Source: Daedaleopsis sinensis (lineage: Eukaryota > Basidiomycota > Agaricomycetes > Polyporales > Polyporaceae). From it: a DNA stretch of 64,000 bases. The notes below the pieces were generated by a model, which saw only the letters and a program-made list of their open reading frames with translations, was not told the DNA's origin and did no database searches. Within the stretch, counting starts at the first letter, position 1. The number at the start of each line of letters is the position of its first letter. Below, in pieces: positions 13,930 to 24,388 of the stretch. The position numbers and the translations under genes are program-made. The stretch lies in assembly GCA_033807695.1 (NCBI GenBank), contig CM066310.1, positions 744,001 to 808,000 on the forward strand, given 5' to 3'.

Positions 13930-15178
13930 TTAGACGGTCTCGACGTTGCCGGATCGCCTCGAAGATACGGATACACTGCGCGATTCGCTGCAAACGGAGG
14001 CTTCAAGCGCGGCGAAACGCCGGCGAGCCTCCGCGAGCCGAAGCGTGCAGTTCTCCAAGCCCTGTGCGACGAGCTGGTCCTGCAAGGAGCGTATCTCTGC
14101 GTCGCGCTGGAAGACGAGCGCAGAAGCGTCCTTGGCGTCTTGGTACACTGGACCCAACAGTCCGTCCTTCGCCACCACCTTCTCCTCGAGGTACCTGATC
14201 CTGTCGGCAGTCTTCTCCTGCAGGCTCAGGAAAGCCTCCTCCGAGAAGCGCGCACGATGCTGCGTGACTGCCACCTTGTCCTGCGAAGTAGTCGGTATAT
14301 GTAATGGCAGCTACACCAAGAGAAAACATGCGTACCAAGAGTTGCATTTTCGCCTCCTCGAGGTAGATAACGTCTGCTTCCAACTTGGCGAGATCCCTCT
14401 CCTTCTCGCTGTTCATTTCCACGAACGCAGCTTGAACTTCTTCTATGTGCTTGACCGCGCACGCAAGATCCTCGCTGACCTCGCTGACCTCCGCCTCCAG
14501 GAGATAGAGCTTCTTCGTGAGAATCTCGTTCTGACGCTTTTGGTCGTGGAATAGGGCCTGAGTGTTCTTGAGTATGCGCACGAGCTCTGCCATTTCCAAG
14601 TGTGAAGCACGTACCCTGAACCTCTGCCTCTCCGCGACCACCCTAGCATTCCTGAGGTGGTGCTTGGTGCATTCGAGGTCCCGCCGCGCGAGCTCCTCCT
14701 TGAAGTGTTCGATATCCTCGGTCAGCACGGAGATCTCTTCCGCATCCGAGACGCCACGCTGCCAGGGCTCAATAACCTTGCTCGCCAACTCGCTCCTGAG
14801 GGCATTGTTGGCCTGCTCGAGCGCGGCCATGTCTTCCTCAAGCTCGATATTGACTTGATATTGCTGCTGCACGCATTGCTGTAGCGCCTTATTGACGGCA
14901 AGGGCGTGCAGGAACGCTTGCACGCGTTCTATCTGCTGCTGCTGAAACGTCTCGATGTAGTCGTGCTGTTGCGGGAGGATGGCCGACTTGGTGGTGGCGA
15001 CCTTCGGGTTTGGGGTGATGTTGTGCCAGAGGAGAACGCAGCCTTCCATGGATGCGATGACGACGGAGATGAAGATGAAGTTGTACAGGTTGACATCGAG
15101 TCGGCCGATGACGTGGAGCGCTGCAGGTGCGAGAGTGTAGCAGGTACGGATGATGAGGGCGAGGAGTTCGGTGGACAT
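13930..15178 (-). CDS. Membrane-anchored coiled-coil protein, unknown function
   Basis: Two exons: 14336-15178 and 13930-14280, separated by a 55-nt phase-0 intron (GTACGC...CGCAG). Start is ATG 15178; the product is about 397 aa. Residues 1-50 contain two hydrophobic stretches (around LLALIIRTCYTLAPAALHVI and NFIFISVVIASMEGCVLLW), consistent with an N-terminal membrane hairpin. The rest is a long, charged, heptad-rich coiled coil with many Glu, Gln, Leu and Arg residues, ending in a Ser/Arg-rich tail (SVSVSSRRSG). I do not recognise a family. The layout suggests a membrane tether or organelle scaffold, which is inference. It is transcribed away from TAF11, and a 20-nt palindrome lies in its upstream region. 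Confidence 0.72.
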
Positions 15179-15262
15179 GGCTGAATGCGCCCGTGCTGGT
15201 GGGGGGATGCAAGCGTGCGAGGAGGACAGCAGTCTGGATTGATAGTAGATATATCCCCGGAG

Positions 15263-15282
15263 CGTGAAGGTCTACCTTCACG
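15263..15282. promoter_or_regulatory. 20-nt palindrome upstream of the coiled-coil gene
   Basis: CGTGAAGGT and ACCTTCACG are perfect 9-bp inverted arms around CT, about 85 nt upstream of the ATG at 15178. It could be a dimeric transcription-factor site or a hairpin in the 5' leader. The position is seen in the sequence; the role is inference. Confidence 0.4.
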
Positions 15283-15883
15283 GTGCTTCAGCCAGTGGCA
15301 GGAACCGAATAGTGCCTACCGCCAACTTCCGTAGAATAACCATTTGAGCAGCAAATCTAAAAAATCTGACATGTACTTCTACCTGCTTGCGTAGTTTTAC
15401 TTTTGGCAGGACAAGGATCAAGTGCCATGGTCATCAGAGGCAAAGACTACGCGCCTGTACTGCCACAGACGTCTCGTATAGTCCAGGTCTGATTTGGCAG
15501 TGTTTCGGTTACAACTGTGTCGATGAAGGTCCAATCACGACCACCGTTACGGTAGCTACATAGTACATCTGTACAGATCAGCATGATATTTGTCTTCTTG
15601 AACGTTGCGTCACATACGTGGATGCATATGATGGCTGCCTGCAACGCGCTCCCTGTAGGTTGCATGCATACCGTTCAAACCTGTATCAGCACGACCGGCT
15701 TGAAAGTCCTGTAATACGCAACAAGACGGCACCGTATATTGGGGCACCGAGTGGTGTGGGGTAGCGTATCTGGCATAATTCCAATGGTGATTGAGCGCCG
15801 CATAGCACGCAGGGATATAAGTACAACTCTGCACGTACTAGCAGAGCAACGTGGCACAGGGAAGAAGAGGGACGTTCGAGAGC
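15283..15883. other. Intergenic region between TAF11 and the coiled-coil gene
   Basis: About 600 nt between the 3' end of TAF11 and the 5' leader of the coiled-coil gene. Several small ORFs occur but none has coding character or splice partners. I see no RNA gene. Confidence 0.55.
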
Positions 15884-16922
15884 TCATCTTACAAAGAGAC
15901 GCCTGGATCTGAGAGGTCGAGCGGCCCCAACTCTCCCAGTCTCTTCCTGATACATGCGATATGCCACGCGAAGGTGATCTGGGGAGAGTGGGCCGGTATC
16001 CCCTCTGCGAGCTTGAACCTCACGTGCTGTCAAAGGATGAGCAGCTGCGTCGGATCTGCGCGGAAGACAGACGATACACACCTTTCTCGACGATCTCTCC
16101 AACGAACACCTTGCCGAATCCAGCGACAATTTGAGCGACAGGTTGCGACACTTGCTGTCCAGTAGCTTGTTGTATGACCTAGGTCATAGCCAACACAGTT
16201 CGTATAACGCTCTATCAGGCAAATATGAGGGGCACGCACCTTTCGCACAGCCTGTTTCGGCAGCGCATGCCTGCGATACGCTTCGAAGCGTTCATACTGT
16301 GCGGGGCTGAAGTTGTCCATGAGGACCCTGCACAGAGATAACACAGCGAATCAGTACGGTGGCGTGCGGTTATCTCAAACACGACGCACTTCAAGTTGTC
16401 CTTCGACTGGCTCTGCCACGACAGCTGGGCCGAGTAGTCGTCATCCGCCATCGCGGGCAGCAGCTCGTCCTCTCCATCGCCCTCCTCCTCAGCTCCGGCA
16501 GCCCCAGGAGCCCCGCTCGCGCCGTTCCCAGTTCCCGCAGGCCCCGGGGTCCCGCTCTCTCCTCCTCCTGCAGCAGACGTCGACGCGGCGGGTTGTGTGC
16601 CCGGCAGACTGAGCCCCTGCGCAAGCAGAGCGGCTTGTGTGTCCTGGTTCGCGGGTGATGGGGTGCTGGACCCCGCCGCGGATTGCGACTTCTGAGCGTC
16701 GACCCACTGTAACCCGGCTTGGGATGATGGTTGCTGGGAGAGTGTGGGTGTGGATGGGACGCTGGTGCTTGCTGCTGCTGCGTTCTTTGGTTTGCGTCCC
16801 CGTTTCGCGCCTGTTCCGCGAGTTCCTTGGGCACCCCCTCGGGCTGGTGTTGGTGTGGAGGGGGCTCCTGAGGGGATGAAAGAGCGTTCGGGGACAGGGT
16901 ATGTCGCGAACGGTGAAGACAT
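15884..16922 (-). CDS. TAF11: TFIID subunit TAF11 (TAFII28-like)
   Basis: Four exons: 16328-side exon 16390-16922, then 16240-16327, 16082-16178 and 15884-16026, with introns of 62, 61 and 55 nt whose phases all match. Start is ATG 16922; the longer upstream frame has no better start. The N-terminus is Pro/Ser/Ala/Gly-rich and disordered with an AT-hook-like KRGRKPK and an acidic patch. The conserved C-terminal histone-fold follows: VLMDNFSPAQYERFEAYRR, then VIQQATGQQVSQPVAQIVAG, then GFGKVFVGEIVEKAREVQ and LSPDHLRVAYRMYQEETGRV. This is the TAF11 histone fold that pairs with TAF13 within TFIID and contacts TBP/TFIIA in the nucleus. It is divergently arranged with the Iec1-like gene across about 300 nt, which probably holds a shared promoter. 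Confidence 0.93.
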
Positions 16923-17218
16923 TCTGAGAGGTCGCTGAGATGGTAGTGCCTGTGTTGATTCTTCGCCCCTTGACAGAGATACAGTGGTTTGGTATGGGCG
17001 TATTACGCAGAGGTGGTGGTAGATGGTGAAGGAGAGAAGGGAATCCGAATGCGGTAGCACAGACGCCGCGAAATCATGCGCGCCAGAGACTCTGCGCCGC
17101 GTTATGGCAGACGCAATCTCATGCGGTGGCGAGACACTCATACTCCCCTTTAACCACCTCCCCAATCTGCTCAACACTACATAGACCCGGACGCCCCCCT
17201 GTGACTGCTCTGCTCAAT
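16923..17218. promoter_or_regulatory. Shared intergenic promoter, TAF11 (-) and C2H2 gene (+)
   Basis: The 296 nt between two divergent ATGs must hold both promoters. I see no clear TATA box, as is common for housekeeping transcription genes. The role is inferred from position only. Confidence 0.45.
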
Positions 17219-18428
17219 ATGGCGCGCAGCGTTTACACCCCATCCCCGTCCCCAAGCTTACGCTCAAGCGTCGACTTATCCGACTCCTCTTCCGACGAGG
17301 ATATCGGTTCGCACGGAGAGGGGGGTGACTATGGCGCCTCAGCGTCGAGACCGGGGTCGCCGGTCACAGCAGAGGCGAATATGCTAGGGGAGGACCAAGA
17401 GGCGGATACCATGACTTGTCAATGGGAGGATTGTGGGAGAGTGTTCAACCATTTACCGACACTCATAGATCACATACACAACGGTACGTAGGCATCATAC
17501 GACACTAGAAGATACATTGATTGAGACTCGCAACCCCCCAAGATCACATTGGGGTGCACAAGTCCAACTACACCTGTGAATGGGCTGGGTGTGTCCGCCG
17601 CGGGATTGCGCAGACGTCCAGGTTCGCGCTCATATCCCACATACGCTCGCACACCGGAGAGAAACCGTTCACTTGTTCAAGACCAGGTGAGCCGCCATGT
17701 TCGCCGTGACGAGAAGCGTCGACGCTAACCCCCGCTCTCCGGCAGAATGTGACAAATCCTTCACCCGCTCCGACGCCCTGGCGAAGCACATGCGCATACA
17801 GCACCAGATCTCCCCGCCCCTCCCTGGCCGCGGCGGGAACCGCAAGCGCAAGCGCGAAATCGAGCCGGAGGTCCCGGTCACGCACCCCCCAGACCCGTAT
17901 GGGTACTCGACGTTCAAGATCGAGCCGGCGCACGAGGACGACGACTTCCGCGCCTCTCCGGTCGACGGCGGCAGCCACGCCAACCGACCGGCGCAGCCCC
18001 CAGTACAGCAGCTCTCGCCCGAGCCGGGTACGTTCGAGTACGACCCGGAGGACGAGCTCCCGCAGCACCTGTTGCGGCAGGCCGACCCGGCAACGGGCCT
18101 GATCAATGGCAGGTCGCATACGCAGGTGCGGTACATGCTCATGAAGGCGAAGCACCGGTGGGTGCTCGAGCAGCACGAGGCGCTCGTCGAGGAGCTCCGC
18201 GTGCTACGGCACGAAGAGAAGTGCTGGAAGGAGCGCAAGGATGCGCTTCTCGACGAGCTGTTGAGGAGGCAGTTTGGGTATGCTCCGCGCTGTTATGCTG
18301 GCGGTACTGTTACTGATTATCCGGATAATGACAGACAGCAAGCAGAGCAGCTCACGAACCCGCTTGTCATGGCGACGCAGAACACGTATGTGTACCAGCC
18401 AGAGCGGGAAGAGGACCCGTATGCGTAA
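17219..18428 (+). CDS. C2H2 zinc-finger protein, Iec1/YY1-like (INO80 complex candidate)
   Basis: Start is ATG 17219; an upstream in-frame GTG is not a start. Exons are 17219-17483, 17543-17686 and 17746-18428. A further probable 57-nt in-frame intron (18278-18334, GTATGC...CTGAT...ACAG) lies in the last exon and would change GYAPR...DR to a junction reading QFGQQAEQ. Three zinc fingers follow a Ser/Asp-rich N-terminus: CQWEDC..HIHNDH, CEWAGC..HIRSH with the linker TGEKPF, and CSRPECDKSFTRSDALAKH. A KRKRK basic patch and a helical, Leu/Glu/Arg-rich C-terminus (HTQVRYMLMKAKHRWVLEQH) follow. The finger spacing and RSDALAKHMR signature fit fungal Iec1, the YY1-like subunit of INO80. That assignment is from memory of the family and not certain; it could be another C2H2 regulator. 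Confidence 0.8.
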
Positions 18429-18857
18429 TCAAGGGGATGTCGTCGGTCGCCTCTGCTCTGCTTGTACCAGTATGTTCAGCTCTCAGTCTGCCTTTATCAT
18501 ATGGACATATTAATTGCACACCTTCATGATCGAGAACGTCTGTGAATAGCCTCGAACTGACAAGTCGCCACTACTTATTACTATTAGCTCGGTAGGGGCC
18601 TCGGGCCACGCCAGGGCCACGCAGTCAAGTCGTGCATCTAGACGCCCGAACAGATCAACAATTGCCACGTGAGTTGATGAGCGCTCCCCGATTTGGCGAA
18701 CAAGAACTTGTACGAGTACAGCCGCTCGCCACTTGTTGTTTCCCAACCACTCCGTTCGGTGGCCCTCTCCCTCCGTCCACCACTTCTATAACTAACACCA
18801 ACCTGTGGGAGTATACAACTTCTCTCCAGCACATTACCTCGATAACCATCGCCCTCA
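18429..18857. other. Intergenic region
   Basis: About 430 nt between the C2H2 gene and the next + strand gene, presumably holding a 3' UTR and a promoter. I see no gene, RNA or repeat. Confidence 0.55.
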
Positions 18858-21042
18858 ATGGCCCCTCCGAAGCGTCAATCCACCACTCTAACCACGGACT
18901 ACGACATACCCATCGCGACGTCAGAACCCCTTCCGCCACCTCCCTCTGTGCGCCGCTCTGCTCGCATTGCCACCTCTTCAAGGGCTCCACCTCTCCGTGG
19001 AGCATCTCGCGCTCGGACCAACACCCTCACGACTGCCGCGACTACGCCTGCCCGTCCCCCACCGCGCACCAGCAAGGGCAAGGGTAAGGAAGTTGCTCGG
19101 CCACAGCGTGCAATATCCGTCGACCCTAACCTGCCACCTTTTCGTGACCCGGCCTACACCGCCGTCAACTATAGTAAGACCCTCATACCCCTCATGCACG
19201 CTGTGGGTTTCCTAACCATGCGGCCACACGATTCAACAGACATCGCACACACCCCTCCCCCTCGCCCTCGTCCTCAAGCTCGTGTAGTCAGAGTCAGCTC
19301 ACCGCAGGGATCCGAGGAGGAGAGCGAGGATGAAAGCGAATGCGAAGTTCCCTACGTAACCAAGACCGGCCTGGTGTACGACTACCCCCCTCCCGACACC
19401 CACGACCCGTACTGGCTCGACGAGATGGTCGGGGCGCTCCAAGGCCGGGATCTCATCAAGGAGCGGCTCGCCACGATCCGCGCGGAAGTCGCGCAGCGGC
19501 TGCTCGACTCGACCATCGCGTCCATCGAGCTCAACGAAGTGCTCAGGGGATACGAGCAGCTGATGGACGAGATCGGGCGCGTCGCTGGGAAGGACTATCA
19601 GCGCTTCCTGAAGGAGCGGGCGGACGAGTGGTCTGTACCGTCGTTTGACCAGGATGGAGTCGTCCAATTCCGGCCTCGTCCGGCGGCTCAGCGTCCCAGA
19701 ACCCCCCAGCGGGGGCCTCCAGTGGAGGGGTCGGGCTACAGGATTCCTGCTATGACCGCGACGATGAACACGTGAGTGTTGTCCGTTCGACCTTTCTTCG
19801 CGATACTCTTTGCTCAAACTACGGCGGTGCCTATCTTAGGCCTCAGCAGGCTCCCGTACCCGCTATCGTCGAGCCTGGCTCGCCGGCTGCGGAGCTGTCC
19901 AGTCCTCCCGTGAGCTCCCCATTGCACAACGCATCTGTCCGTGCACAGACACGCCGTGGTGCGACTTCCGCCGCTACTCTGTGAGTATCTCACCGTGTCT
20001 CTGATCCGCGGCACGACTGACCCCGCCTCCCGCCTCCCCCAGTTTCAAGCCAACCGCCGGCCACCGCATGCTTCCCCCTGCTGTTGCTGGTGCTGTTGCG
20101 GGGCATCAGACCCGGTCGAGCCCCCCAGTCAGCTCTCCGTCCAACAACGCCTCCGTGCGCGCGCAAAAGCGGCGCCGCGCCGCGACCGAGACCGAGACGC
20201 AGACGCAGCCCTTCATCGACTTCAGCGCGCACGTCAGCAAGAAGCGGCGGGCGGACGGCGACCGCCCCCGCCGGTTCGCGTACTCGCCCCTCCCGCCGTC
20301 GTCCCCCGTCCGGACCGAGCGGTCGTCGAGCGAGGAGCCGGCGCCCGCCGTGCGCGTGCTGTCCCCCGTCGCGGAGAAGAGCCGCGAGCAGATCAGCCGG
20401 GAGAGCGACGATGACTGGCTCAACAGCATCGGCCGATCCGAGGCGGTCGTCGACGATAACGGGAACACCCACGCCGACGCCAGCCCCCACGCCAACGCCA
20501 ACGCCAGCATCGGTGCGTCCTCCGCTCCCGCTCCGCCCGCTCCCGCCAACGACCCCGCACCCGCACAGTTTGAAGACGAGGACGAACCATTGACGCCGGA
20601 GTCGAAGCGGCGGGCTGCGGAGAAGATGCTCGAGTTCTGGGAGAAGTACTGGCCGGTGTACATCCCGCCGCCGTCGAGCATGGACATCCAGATGGAGTGG
20701 TCGCCGCTCGCAGACAAGGACGCAGACAAGGGCGCAGACAAAGACGCAGACAAGGACGCGGGCAGCCCCTCGTCCCCCGTTGCGAACGTCGGGAGAGGAG
20801 AAGAGCAGGAGATGGAGGGGGTGCAGCCGCAGGCGGGGCCGAGCACGGGCTTCGGGGAGAGCGTGAGCGGTGCGCTGATGCGCGCGAAGAGCAAGGGAAA
20901 AGGCAGGGCCGCTGAGCCTGAGCCTACGGGGGTGGCTTATACTGTAAGCCCCGGGGCTGGGGCGCCGTTAGCCTGGAGGCAGTATACGCGGGAGGAGGAG
21001 AGGATGTTGTGGCCGGAATATAACTCGAACTTGCTCTCGTGA
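18858..21042 (+). CDS. Large disordered Ser/Pro-rich protein, unknown function, with duplicated exons
   Basis: Start is ATG 18858. Exons are 18858-19173, 19240-19771, 19840-19980 and 20043-21042; phases agree and give about 662 aa. Intron 19174-19239 (66 nt, GTAAG and CTAAC branch) is a multiple of three. The N-terminus has RRSARIA and an SKGKGKEVARPQR basic patch. The middle is ordered and helical (around DEMVGALQGRDLIKERLATI and GYEQLMDEIGRVAGKDYQRF). Exons 3 and 4 share the motif SSPPVSSPxxNASVRAQxRR, an internal exon duplication. Near the C-terminus are a short helix (KRRAAEKMLEFWEKYW) and an Asp/Lys/Ala repeat (ADKDADKGADKDADKDAG). Basic clusters suggest a nuclear protein, but I recognise no domain. 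Confidence 0.72.
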
Positions 21043-21529
21043 GCGTGAAGGTTTGTAGGTGCTGTAGGGTCCACCGTAGTACGTGCTGTGTAGGGTAGCG
21101 GTTAGCGTTGCTGCGTTGAGATTGCTTTGTAACTTGTATACTTTGAAGATCGCAATTCAAGAAAAGTTGTACTTTGTTGAGGGATGCGTGCTAACTGAAG
21201 ACATAGTCGCTGACTGGGATCGGGACGTTCACAAAGCTTGTGCAATTTGCAGGGGGCAGAAGTTCTCGGCCTATTTCAAGAGGTTTCCGCGTTCGATTCA
21301 AGATTTCGGCGTATGCTGCCTTGAATGGGTTTGAATTTTGCCTCTACACACTCATGCCATGTAGGTTAGAGCGATAACATTCGTATCGGCGACCTCCGCA
21401 ATGGTCGCTGTAGACGTCGTGGTCAAGGTAAATATGGATTGGTTCGTCGTTCATGTCCTTTTTGGACTTGCCTTGAACCCCACGACCACACTTAAGGGTA
21501 CTTGTGTGATGTTATTCATCTCTGAAGGG
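21043..21529. other. Intergenic region with one imperfect hairpin
   Basis: Contains an imperfect inverted repeat (about 21,413-21,432 against 21,471-21,488, arms GTCGTGGTCAAGG and CCTTGAACCCCACGAC). It could be a terminator hairpin or a small foldback element. No gene seen. Confidence 0.45.
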
Positions 21530-21725
21530 GGCTCACCAGCTCGGATGCAGGACGAACGATGGAGGATACCGAATAAATAATAAAGTAACAATCGGATCCA
21601 TCGTACACACTAAACAGATATTGTACACTACCAGCTCTCCTGCAGGACACCCAAGTAGAACACCGGTTAAATACTAACAGTCGGGTCCATCGTACACACT
21701 GCATAAATAAGTATTGTACATACAA
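21530..21725 (-). repeat. Tandem ~95-nt downstream element of the secreted-protein family
   Basis: On the minus strand, two diverged copies of a unit run from TGTACAATA through TGTGTACGATGGA to GAGCTGGT. Related single units lie downstream of the second family copy (29,155-29,250) and the third (63,160-63,250, minus strand). The element therefore moved with the gene family. It may be a conserved 3' UTR or processing element; the role is inference. Confidence 0.6.
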
Positions 21726-21809
21726 CTGAAGGGTCCGTCGCACCAAGTCCGTAGGGTGTTACATGCATGGGCGCGGGGCTCACAAGTGCTAACTGGCCAG
21801 TCCATCCCA

Positions 21810-22764
21810 TCAGCGGTTGTACTTGCTGATGTCCATGGGGTTCGAACCTATACAACAGGATATAACAGGTTCAGCTAGTTGGACGTGGATGCGATCGCAT
21901 GACCGACACGTACCGCACTTGCTCTCATAGACGTCGTACTCAACATTGCTCCCGTCGGGCGTGTATCTGGTAATCTTTGCACCGGTGTACCACTGCACAC
22001 GGCACGAACAGCAAATATGAGTGAGAAGGTGCGTCGGCGGTACGTATGACCTGGATCAAAGTACTCACGACGAAGTGGCCCTTCTGGCGGTCGGCGTAGT
22101 TGGCCTGCACGTTGCCCGTCTGGACCTTGTGGTTGACACCGACGACGTAGACGGCCTGTCGCCCAGCCGGGATGCTGAACAAAGTCAACTTGGACTGGGT
22201 CGTTGCCTTTGAAAGGGACTCGGAGATGCCGCCGCCAATGGAGAGGCCTCCGCTTTCGATGCCGAAGGTGACCTCGACGGTGGTGGTCTGGGTGATAGTG
22301 GTCTCGCCGCCAAGAGTGACACGGATGTCCCCCGATGAGCCCTTGCAGCTGTTCGTGGGAAGCCGGTCAGGCAAGGGCCGTCAGACTAGCCGGGAAGACA
22401 ACGTACTTCAGCTGAGCATCGCCGAGGACACGCCAGATCCGCTTGTCGGGGTTGTTGACAATGTTAATCTGTCATCGCAAGCTCGTTCTCAGTATACTGT
22501 GCGTGGTGCGTGGAGACAGGAGCACAATCTCACCAGTGTACACCGGTCCGCTCTTTCTACGTTGGGCGAGCCTGGGCCCCCGGGGCAGGACGCGATGATG
22601 TCCTTGCCAACGACCGTTCCTTGGTGAGTGCGAGACACCAGCCCACCGTCTGCTGGAATCGCGTCAAGCTCTGAGAAGCCTTCAAGTTGCGAGAGTGTGA
22701 GGTTTGCAGGGAGAGCAGATGCAACTCCGAGGAGGGACAGAGCGAAGAGCGTGAAGGCTTTCAT
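21810..22764 (-). CDS. Secreted cysteine-containing protein, copy 1 of a three-member family
   Basis: Five exons: 22534-22764, 22407-22468, 22069-22348, 21914-21992 and 21810-21847. Introns are 58-76 nt and all phases agree, giving 229 aa. Start is ATG 22764, followed by a signal peptide (MKAFTLFALSLLGVASALPA). A short acidic propeptide-like stretch ending LVSRTHQG precedes the mature part. Four Cys residues (ASCPGG, ADRC, NCKG, ESKC) could form two disulfides. The centre is Thr/Ser/Gly-rich with alternating residues (TVEVTFGIESGGLSIGGG) followed by IPAGRQAVYVVGVNHKVQ, an amphipathic beta pattern reminiscent of aerolysin-like beta-hairpin proteins. That likeness is only a hypothesis; no function is known to me. 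The gene lies in the left arm of a large inverted duplication. Confidence 0.82.
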
Positions 22765-22822
22765 GTTGATGGCTCTTGGAAGCTTCTTGAGGTACCCTGA
22801 GGAAGAACGAGACAGGTTCGGA

Positions 22823-22830
22823 CCTTTATA
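22823..22830 (-). promoter_or_regulatory. TATA box of secreted-protein copy 1
   Basis: TATAAAGG on the minus strand, about 60 nt upstream of ATG 22764. The same element with the same flank (GGAGTATAAAGGTCCG) lies upstream of copy 2, so the promoter was duplicated with the gene. Confidence 0.65.
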
Positions 22831-24286
22831 CTCCCTGGCGGGATGGGTGAAGCATTTCCTGATAGTTTTATATTGTGATTTGCCGTCGTCGTACCCGATG
22901 GCAGGCTCAGATTGCGTTTCCGAGTCTCGTCACAGCGTGCACTCAGCAAGCCCCAGCAGCTCCAGTAACTTCGGACCGTCCCTGCATGATGGAGGAGCGT
23001 CAAAGTGATACATTGGAGTGTTGCACGTCGGTCCGGGCGCACAAGCGAGCACTGCTACTCCTTGCTACTCTGATATGCTCATCATGAAGAGATTTGGGCT
23101 GATATGGGGCGACCGTGTGGAGACCTGCTGACACGGGCGATAAGTAGCTTACCGCTATCATGTGTCCACTCGTGGCGGAGGAGGAGGGAGTTGAGTATCG
23201 ATGGTCTTACAGTGCCATCAGGAAAAAGGAGCCCGCGGGAGATGGATCGGAGGTCGACGCTTCACGCGTTAACTTGAACTTTGATAATGGTGAAACGCCT
23301 ACCGAAGCGCTTAGACTCGCCCCGTCGGACGTCCGCGACTCCGCGTCGCCTTGGCGTCGCCCTTTGAGTTGGCTCGTACTGAATGCTGCTACTAGTACTA
23401 CATTGCTACATAGTAGTACAGGCCTGCGTCACCTCGGTATACACCCGGCAGGTCCCTTGAATCATCCTTTGCAAAAGACATAGTGGAACTGTCGTCGCTC
23501 CACCATAATCTCAAGATCAGATTCAAGTTCAACCTCCCGCGATACAGTATCCGAGCTATCCTATTGGCAGTTCTGTCCGCTATCGTCTTTTAGTAGAACC
23601 TGTGTAATGATACAGATCTATGAGGATCTATGCCGTACCTATTACTCGAGGATTCTCAACTCTGACGACGGATGCCAAGTTAATCACCGGACATGCTTAC
23701 ATACTGTCCAGCCAAGAGAAAGCTCGCTCAACCTCAGCCACAACTTCTCTGCGTGCCCTTGCTACCCGCAGTCTCCCGCAGTACGTTTGAGATAAGGGAT
23801 ATGTACGCTGGTGGCGACCCTGTACCCCACAACTGCGGCTCCGACTCGGACATGCGTCGCATCTCCCTGAGACATCGTCTTGATGTTCCCCACCTTGCGA
23901 TAGCTCTTGCGATAGCCTTCGTGCTAGCCGGGCCCATCTCAATGTCGATTTCACTCACCTAGGCGGTTTCTGCACCCTGCGATGGCGAGCTTGCAAGCGA
24001 TTGCAAGTCCTAGCTTGCGCGCTGATGGGACATGATCACTACATTGAACATCCAGCAGTTTACAGGGGCAGACTCAGCCTTGGCAAGAGGTTCCTGTCCA
24101 ATTTGATGTGGCGTATGCTGGGTGCGTTTGGTGCTATACTGACTATAGACTAGGCATATCCCAACCCATGACTAGGTACTGCGCATGATTAGGCATACTG
24201 CGTTTGAGGTGAACATCTAGATGAAGACTATTGATAGACGATAGACGATGTGGTTAAGTTAGCGTAAAAATAGAAGCTGCGCAAAA
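22831..24286. other. Gene-free upstream part of the left arm
   Basis: Between the secreted-protein promoter and the tRNA I see no gene. Patches here match the right arm in inverted orientation (see the arm entries). Small ORFs are not conserved between the arms, which argues against coding. Confidence 0.55.
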
Positions 24287-24388
24287 TGCTCGGAGTGAGG
24301 ATCGAACTCACGACCTCAGGATTGCCCACCGGTGATGGTCATACTTGCGTATGAGACCTGCGCTCTAACCAACTGAGCCATCCAAGCA
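24287..24388 (-). tRNA. tRNA-Met (CAT), elongator type, with intron
   Basis: Read on the minus strand: acceptor stem TGCTTGG pairs with CCGAGCA; the D arm is GGCTCAGTTGGTTAGAGC; the anticodon loop is CTCATA|A with a 27-nt intron after position 37; the T arm is GTGAGTTCGATCCTCAC. The T31/T39 mismatch flanking the loop matches elongator tRNA-Met. A run of T follows the 3' end as Pol III terminator. It differs by a single intron base from the copy at 26,461-26,562. Confidence 0.9.

Larger units (their letters stand above)
21530..24388 (-). repeat. Left arm of a large inverted duplication
   Basis: The ordered contents (3' element, secreted-protein gene, TATA promoter, upstream blocks, tRNA-Met) recur in reverse order and opposite strand at 26,461-29,250. 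Short upstream blocks still align: a TACTCCTTGCTACT block near 23,060 mirrors one near 27,778, and a GATCGATATTGAG-like block near 23,940 mirrors one near 27,150. The tRNAs differ by one base in the intron, whereas the intergenic DNA has diverged strongly. Confidence 0.75.

Noticed and set aside
23160..23483. 107-codon plus-strand frame in the left arm
   Set aside because: The mirrored position in the right arm has no equivalent frame, so there is no sign of protein conservation.
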